Source: Cyanophora paradoxa | Lineage: Eukaryota > Glaucocystophyceae > Cyanophorales > Cyanophoraceae | Reading direction: 5' to 3' | Length of the DNA stretch: 64,000 nucleotides | Assembly (NCBI GenBank): GCA_004431415.1 | Contig: QPMI01000024.1 | Span: forward strand, 23,772-87,771 | Part shown: piece after piece, positions 63,438-64,000 of the stretch | Layout: every line of letters starts with the position of its first letter | Position numbering within the stretch: the first letter of the stretch is position 1 | Notes under the pieces: generated by a model | The model's input: the letters and a program-made list of their open reading frames with translations, nothing else | Databases searched by the model: none | What the model was told of the DNA's origin: nothing | Position numbers and translations under genes: made by a program

Positions 63438-63996
63438 TTGATTCTTTTTCAGGTTTATTTCGTGTCTTTCGGATCTATGGGGATAGGGTCGTCTTCTATG
63501 GTGCATGATAACTGGCCATCTTCAGAATTGCAAGAATCTCGCGATGTACCTTTCTCTATCGGTCTGTCACATTACAATGTAGTTCAATCTGTAGCATACA
63601 ATCATGTTTGGCGCACAGTGGACATCATTCTCACCGAAGGACATCGATGATAAACTGAGTCAGCTCTGCGACGGTTTCAAGTTTGTGACGCTCTCGCATG
63701 CGGGGAGCGCGTCTGATCTGGAGTCAGTCGTCAATGAGATAGCGTGCCTGGTACGCAGTCAATTCTCTTGTGCAATTGTGGATCCGTTTCTTCTGATTTC
63801 GTCACCAGCTTGCACGCACTGCAAAGCTAAAATGCCCTTTGGGGGCGTATGTGTGACTAAAGGCTGCTGGGGAACGTCAAGGGGCGCTCTCGGGCCGAAT
63901 GTTCGAAAATCGAAGGCGGTCGCCAGCACCAGCAAATGCCATCAATGGACGGTAGACTGTGTTAACCTTTATTTGTCCGTCGACTTCAACTCTTGA
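63438..63996 (+). CDS. Cys-rich coding fragment near the window end
   Basis: The frame 63604-63996 reads DIDDKLSQLCDGFKFVTLSH, then a Cys cluster CTHCKAKMPFGGVCVTKGCW, that is C-x2-C-x8-C-x4-C, compatible with a small zinc ribbon, and ends with a TGA. The preceding frame (63438-63650, SSSMVHDNWPSSELQESRDV, HVWRTVDIILTEGHR) is probably an upstream exon. No family recognised. Similar Cys modules occur in transposase-linked proteins, but that is only a lead. Confidence 0.4.
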
Positions 63997-64000
63997 CCGA

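Overview
The window reads as GC-rich nuclear DNA of a microbial eukaryote, probably a flagellated protist or alga. The evidence is short spliceosomal introns (about 60-140 nt, GT-AG plus one GC-AG), a polycystin-type cation channel, a LINE retrotransposon with poly(A)-tailed truncated copies, a CACTA-like transposase and minisatellites. I cannot name the species. I see no operons, tRNA genes, rRNA genes or CRISPR arrays.

Layout. (1) 1-5.7 kb is a compact, intron-poor block: fibronectin-type-III (FN3) proteins, two paralogous unknown proteins, an HNH endonuclease, a protein ending in a SUMO-interaction-like motif, and three arrays of a CTTGGGA heptamer. It differs from everything else here and looks like an integrated viral or virus-like segment. 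(2) 5.7-10.8 kb is mostly non-coding and holds two 5'-truncated LINE copies. (3) 12.4-25.2 kb is a many-exon polycystin/TRPP gene. A 4.56-kb internal segment occurs twice in tandem (12721-17286 and 17477-22036); the copies appear to differ only by six one-base contractions in G/C runs. Unidentified exons follow to 25231. (4) 25.9-32.4 kb is a near full-length LINE (AP endonuclease, reverse transcriptase, zinc-binding C-terminus, long Pro/Ser-rich tail). (5) 32.4-44.5 kb holds an uninterrupted 3,086-codon ORF with two CCHC zinc knuckles. It is preceded by 151-bp tandem repeats and followed by a 24-bp palindrome and a GGTAAAGT-type minisatellite. It has no reverse transcriptase, integrase or protease that I can recognise and is the best candidate for an undescribed element. 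(6) 44.7-50.9 kb is an unknown minus-strand multi-exon gene or genes with a 101-bp minisatellite. (7) 50.9-56.1 kb has plus-strand fragments resembling a CACTA/En-Spm transposase. (8) 57.1-61.4 kb has minus-strand exons with SET-like, C48 (Ulp1)-like and SAM-methyltransferase-like signatures. (9) 61.5-64 kb is repeat-rich, with one Cys-rich coding fragment at the end.

Most broken reading frames here (FN3 gene, several LINE joints, second polycystin copy, 45.9-kb gene, methyltransferase) are repaired by one extra base in a G or C run. The reader should therefore suspect homopolymer undercalling in the assembly before calling these pseudogenes. The giant ORF carries no such break.
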